Positions 61,378-64,000 of a stretch of 64,000 bases of DNA are shown piece after piece (position 1 is the stretch's first letter; each line of letters starts with the position of its first letter). The notes under the pieces were generated by a model. It did not search any database. It saw only the letters and a program-made list of their open reading frames with translations, and was not told where the DNA came from. Position numbers and translations under genes: made by a program. This DNA is from Ceraceosorus guamensis (lineage: Eukaryota; Basidiomycota; Exobasidiomycetes; Ceraceosorales; Ceraceosoraceae): positions 62,001-126,000 of the forward strand of contig NW_020290026.1 in assembly GCF_003144195.1 (NCBI RefSeq), in the 5' to 3' direction.

Positions 61378-64000
61378 TCAGGCTGGTACACGATGAACAA
61401 CAGCAACGGCGGTATCGCCGCTGTGCGTGATGGAAAGCAAAAGTTTCGAACCCTTGCAAGCGTCGTGAGCCTCTCCATGCAGCCTGAAAGAAGGGCCTTG
61501 AGGACTAGAGACTACCTCGAAGTTGATCAGAGGGGCAGCGGCTCCGTGTCCCGTGATACCAAGAGCCTTGAATGCGGCTTCTTTCGCTGCCCATCTGCGA
61601 GCTCGGGCTGCAGTGGGATCTGGCTGAGCGTTGCAGTAATCTAACTCGGCTGACGTGAAGTTCCGCTTGAGGAAGGCTTCGTCGGAGGAGAATGTTGACA
61701 CCTGCTGAGCATCAATGCCAATACCTTGCACGCTAGCCATGTTACCAGCTAACGCGTTTAATGCGCCCTGAGCTAGATCGTCGGATGCCGTGCTTGTAAT
61801 GGCCGTGCCAGACTGGGCGGACGCCGTTTTGGTGGGATCTCGGGATGGCATGGGTGCCAATGGAGCTTTGAAGCCGTATGAGTCACCGATCTCAACGGCT
61901 CTTGCGCTCACGTTGATCATGACGGCATCTTGAAGCGAGTCAGGGTAGGGTGGCGCGTCTTTGATGCGTACCAGACTATTGCTAGTGAGCATCGCGTGCA
62001 TGCGAGCATGAGTCTTGCCTTCACGACGCTCGCGCTTCGACACGTATGCTTCATACTCTTGCTGCGAGACGCGAGAGAGCAGGTGGGCAGGGTGCAGGAT
62101 TGCCGCAATGCCGCCGACTTGTCCGAATCCGAAAGACGTCACTAGTCCGACGTTGAGGTCCTCAGGGGTTCGATGCAAAGTCTGAGAGGCGTACAGCAAG
62201 TACGTGAATTTGCGTAGCTCTGCACTGATGTCGTCTGCGTTGCGATTTCCAGGTACGGTCGCTGTCAGAATCGACTGCATCAATCCGTTCAGAGCCCATG
62301 CAGCTGCACCACCTTTCGCGTGACCGACCAGCCATTTCTGGGCGATGACGGGCACCGAATGACAGGGTGTGCGGCCAAGATGCTTCAAAAGCTCGTGATA
62401 AACGTGACTCTCGTTCTTGTCGTTGGCGTTCGTGGAGGTACCGTGAATGCTGATGACGCCAATGCTGTCGCCATCGAGATTCCACTCTGCCAGAGCACGT
62501 CGCAGAGGCTCGGCGGCTGCCAGGACTCCGTGTCCAGGTGCAGGAACGGACCTTCCTTGCTTGTCGGTGTGCGTAGAGGTATACGCGACCACCGATTGAA
62601 TAGGGCAGCCGAGCTCCAGGGCGGTGGCGGCCGACATCAGAACTTGGGCACCCACACCTTGACTCTCCAAGAAACCAGAACGGCTGGACGTGGTAGGACG
62701 CGACGCTTCGGAAGGCTCCCTGCCTCGCGCCAGCTCGTCTACGGAAGAGACCGTTGCGCCCATATTGGCAAACTCGTACGCACCCTCCTCTCCGTAATCA
62801 TCAGCACCACCGGCGAGCATGATCTTGGCTTGGCCACTGCGGATTGCCTTGACGGCAATGGCGACCGACTGCAAAGCTGTGGCGCATGCACCCACCGGTG
62901 TAAGAGTCGGGCCGCTTGAGGACATGAGTAGCAATTGTGTCCAAGCCGATATAGTGTTGATGAAAGTTTCCTGAAGGATGTCCTTTTGCACGTCCTGATT
63001 CTGTGCTCGGTCTTTGAACATCTTGCTAAGCGACTCCATGCCACCCATACCAGACCCTATCGCTGTTCCAACTTGAGAAGGATGAACGTACTAGGAGCAA
63101 GCGAGATTAGGGATCAGCTACAGCTTGTGAACCGCGCCCCAGGCGTGTGCTCACCTTGTAGAACTCGTAGGGATCCGTCACGCCGGACATCACTAAAGCT
63201 TCAGTGACCGCGATGAGCGTCCACAGAGCGCAGCGGTCGACGTTGGCGCAGATGTCCTCCGGGATACCAAAGCGCTTGGGATCGAAGCCGGTAGGAATCT
63301 GTCCGGCAACAGTTCTCGAGAACTTCACAGATTGCGGTACCAAGACTCTAGCACCTTTCTTGAGCTGAACGTGCATGCCGCCACTTGCCGATGGCCAAAC
63401 GTCGACCTTCTCGCCCTGCTCATTCTTGTACTTTTGTGCCTCCTCCTCCGACACATCCAAGGGTTCGAGGTCGTGCAGAATCTCAATTTCCTGCATGAAC
63501 GTCTTGCGCAGAGGATCATAGCCGCGGAAAAGCTCCGGCTCTAGTAGTCTCACGCCTGTATGCGTTCGAATCTCCTTCTCGTACTTGGCCTTGACGTCAG
63601 CATCCGAGATGGGCTCGCCCGACTTCGCTTCGACCCAGCCCACGTGAGGCTGGCCATTCTTGAGAGGTCCTTTCGTCCAACTGATGAATCCCATCATCCA
63701 CGCTGTGGAAAGGGACGCGCTTGAGATTTCAGCAATCGAGACAACCTACTGTGCGCCCGCACGTTGCACTAGCTCACCTAGCTCGATGCAGCCTTCAATG
63801 GTGAAGCTCCCTGAGACTTCCATCTCCCATCTTGTGCGACTTGAGCCGTATGGTCCGATCTGTAAACGGATGCGAGCCTCGAACATTAGCTCCTGGTCGT
63901 TTCGCAGAGTTCTGAGCAACGAAGGTCACGCACCTCTCCAAAGCCAGTTGCCACGACAACCTGGTCCAGATCAAGACCATTGAGGTCTTGTGAGTGTGTA
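61378..64000 (-). CDS. FAS2: Fatty acid synthase, alpha-type C-terminal part (runs off the window)
   Basis: The last four exons visible (63935-64000 and upstream, 63778-63859, 63155-63702, 61378-63090) encode about 800 C-terminal residues of a fungal type I FAS. Order: the end of the ketoreductase/linker region ([23 protein letters not shown]); the ketoacyl synthase, with [18 protein letters not shown], the active-site Cys in [23 protein letters not shown] and [11 protein letters not shown] (two catalytic His); then a phosphopantetheinyl transferase domain at the C-terminus ([26 protein letters not shown]). This is the FAS alpha arrangement. In several Ustilaginomycotina the alpha and beta chains are fused into one giant protein; the 5' part lies outside the window, so fusion cannot be judged here. 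The gene converges on RAD16 with 289 nt between their ends. Confidence 0.93.

Noticed and set aside
36421-64000. Possible secondary-metabolite cluster (acyl-CoA dehydrogenase, transporter, short-chain dehydrogenase, FAS)
   Set aside because: Core genes SWI1, the SET/MYND gene and RAD16 lie between them, and the FAS looks like the ordinary primary enzyme. Proximity alone is not evidence of a cluster.

Overview
This window is nuclear DNA from a fungus, most likely a basidiomycete of the Ustilaginomycotina (smut and Exobasidiomycetes relatives). The evidence is GC-rich coding sequence, many short introns (about 60-120 nt, mostly GTGAGT/GTAAGT donors), dense genes on both strands, and fungal-specific families such as Pal1, a Lec1-type PX protein, Cwh43 and fungal-type FAS. 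The species assignment is inference; no rRNA or other marker is present. Exon structures were read by eye from splice signals. They were accepted only where reading phase stayed consistent across every junction and conserved motifs were rebuilt.

Layout. 1-196 holds the start of a secreted protein (minus, runs off the window). 197-4200 is a 4-kb stretch with no recognisable gene. 4201-13341 holds CWH43 (minus; GPI-lipid remodelling), a secreted dipeptidyl-peptidase 5 (plus) and an alpha/beta hydrolase (plus). 13441-18604 has a MYST histone acetyltransferase (minus) and lipoyl/octanoyl transferase LIP2 (plus). 18794-25416 has a Lec1-like PX/lipid protein and the cyclophilin-RRM protein CYP6 (both minus). 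25833-29793 has Mediator subunit MED6 (plus) facing PAL1 (minus). After a 2.4-kb gene-poor stretch come a cysteine-rich secreted protein (32170-33214), a MEMO1-like protein (34151-35823) and an acyl-CoA dehydrogenase (36421-38576), all minus. 39528-44197 is SWI1, a Q-rich ARID subunit of SWI/SNF (plus). 44314-46488 is a single-exon NYN-like (DUF7923-type) protein (minus). 47046-49563 is a SET/MYND methyltransferase (plus). 49881-51992 is a sugar transporter (minus). A second 3.4-kb gene-poor stretch precedes a short-chain dehydrogenase (55435-56817, minus), RAD16 (57555-61088, plus) and the C-terminal part of a fatty acid synthase (61378-64000, minus, runs off the window).

The genes are mostly housekeeping and do not form an obvious pathway cluster. 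Chromatin and transcription genes (MYST HAT, MED6, SWI1, SET/MYND, RAD16) and lipid or acyl genes (CWH43, LIP2, Lec1-like, acyl-CoA dehydrogenase, FAS) are interspersed.

The most unusual features are two microexons (3 nt and 4 nt) in the acyl-CoA dehydrogenase gene, each needed to rebuild a conserved family motif; a MYST acetyltransferase with two approximately 200-residue insertions and an altered acetyl-CoA loop; a stand-alone NYN-like protein with a mitochondrial-looking N-terminus; and an AATCGTGA/TCACGATT motif, including a perfect 18-bp palindrome, seen only in gene-free DNA.
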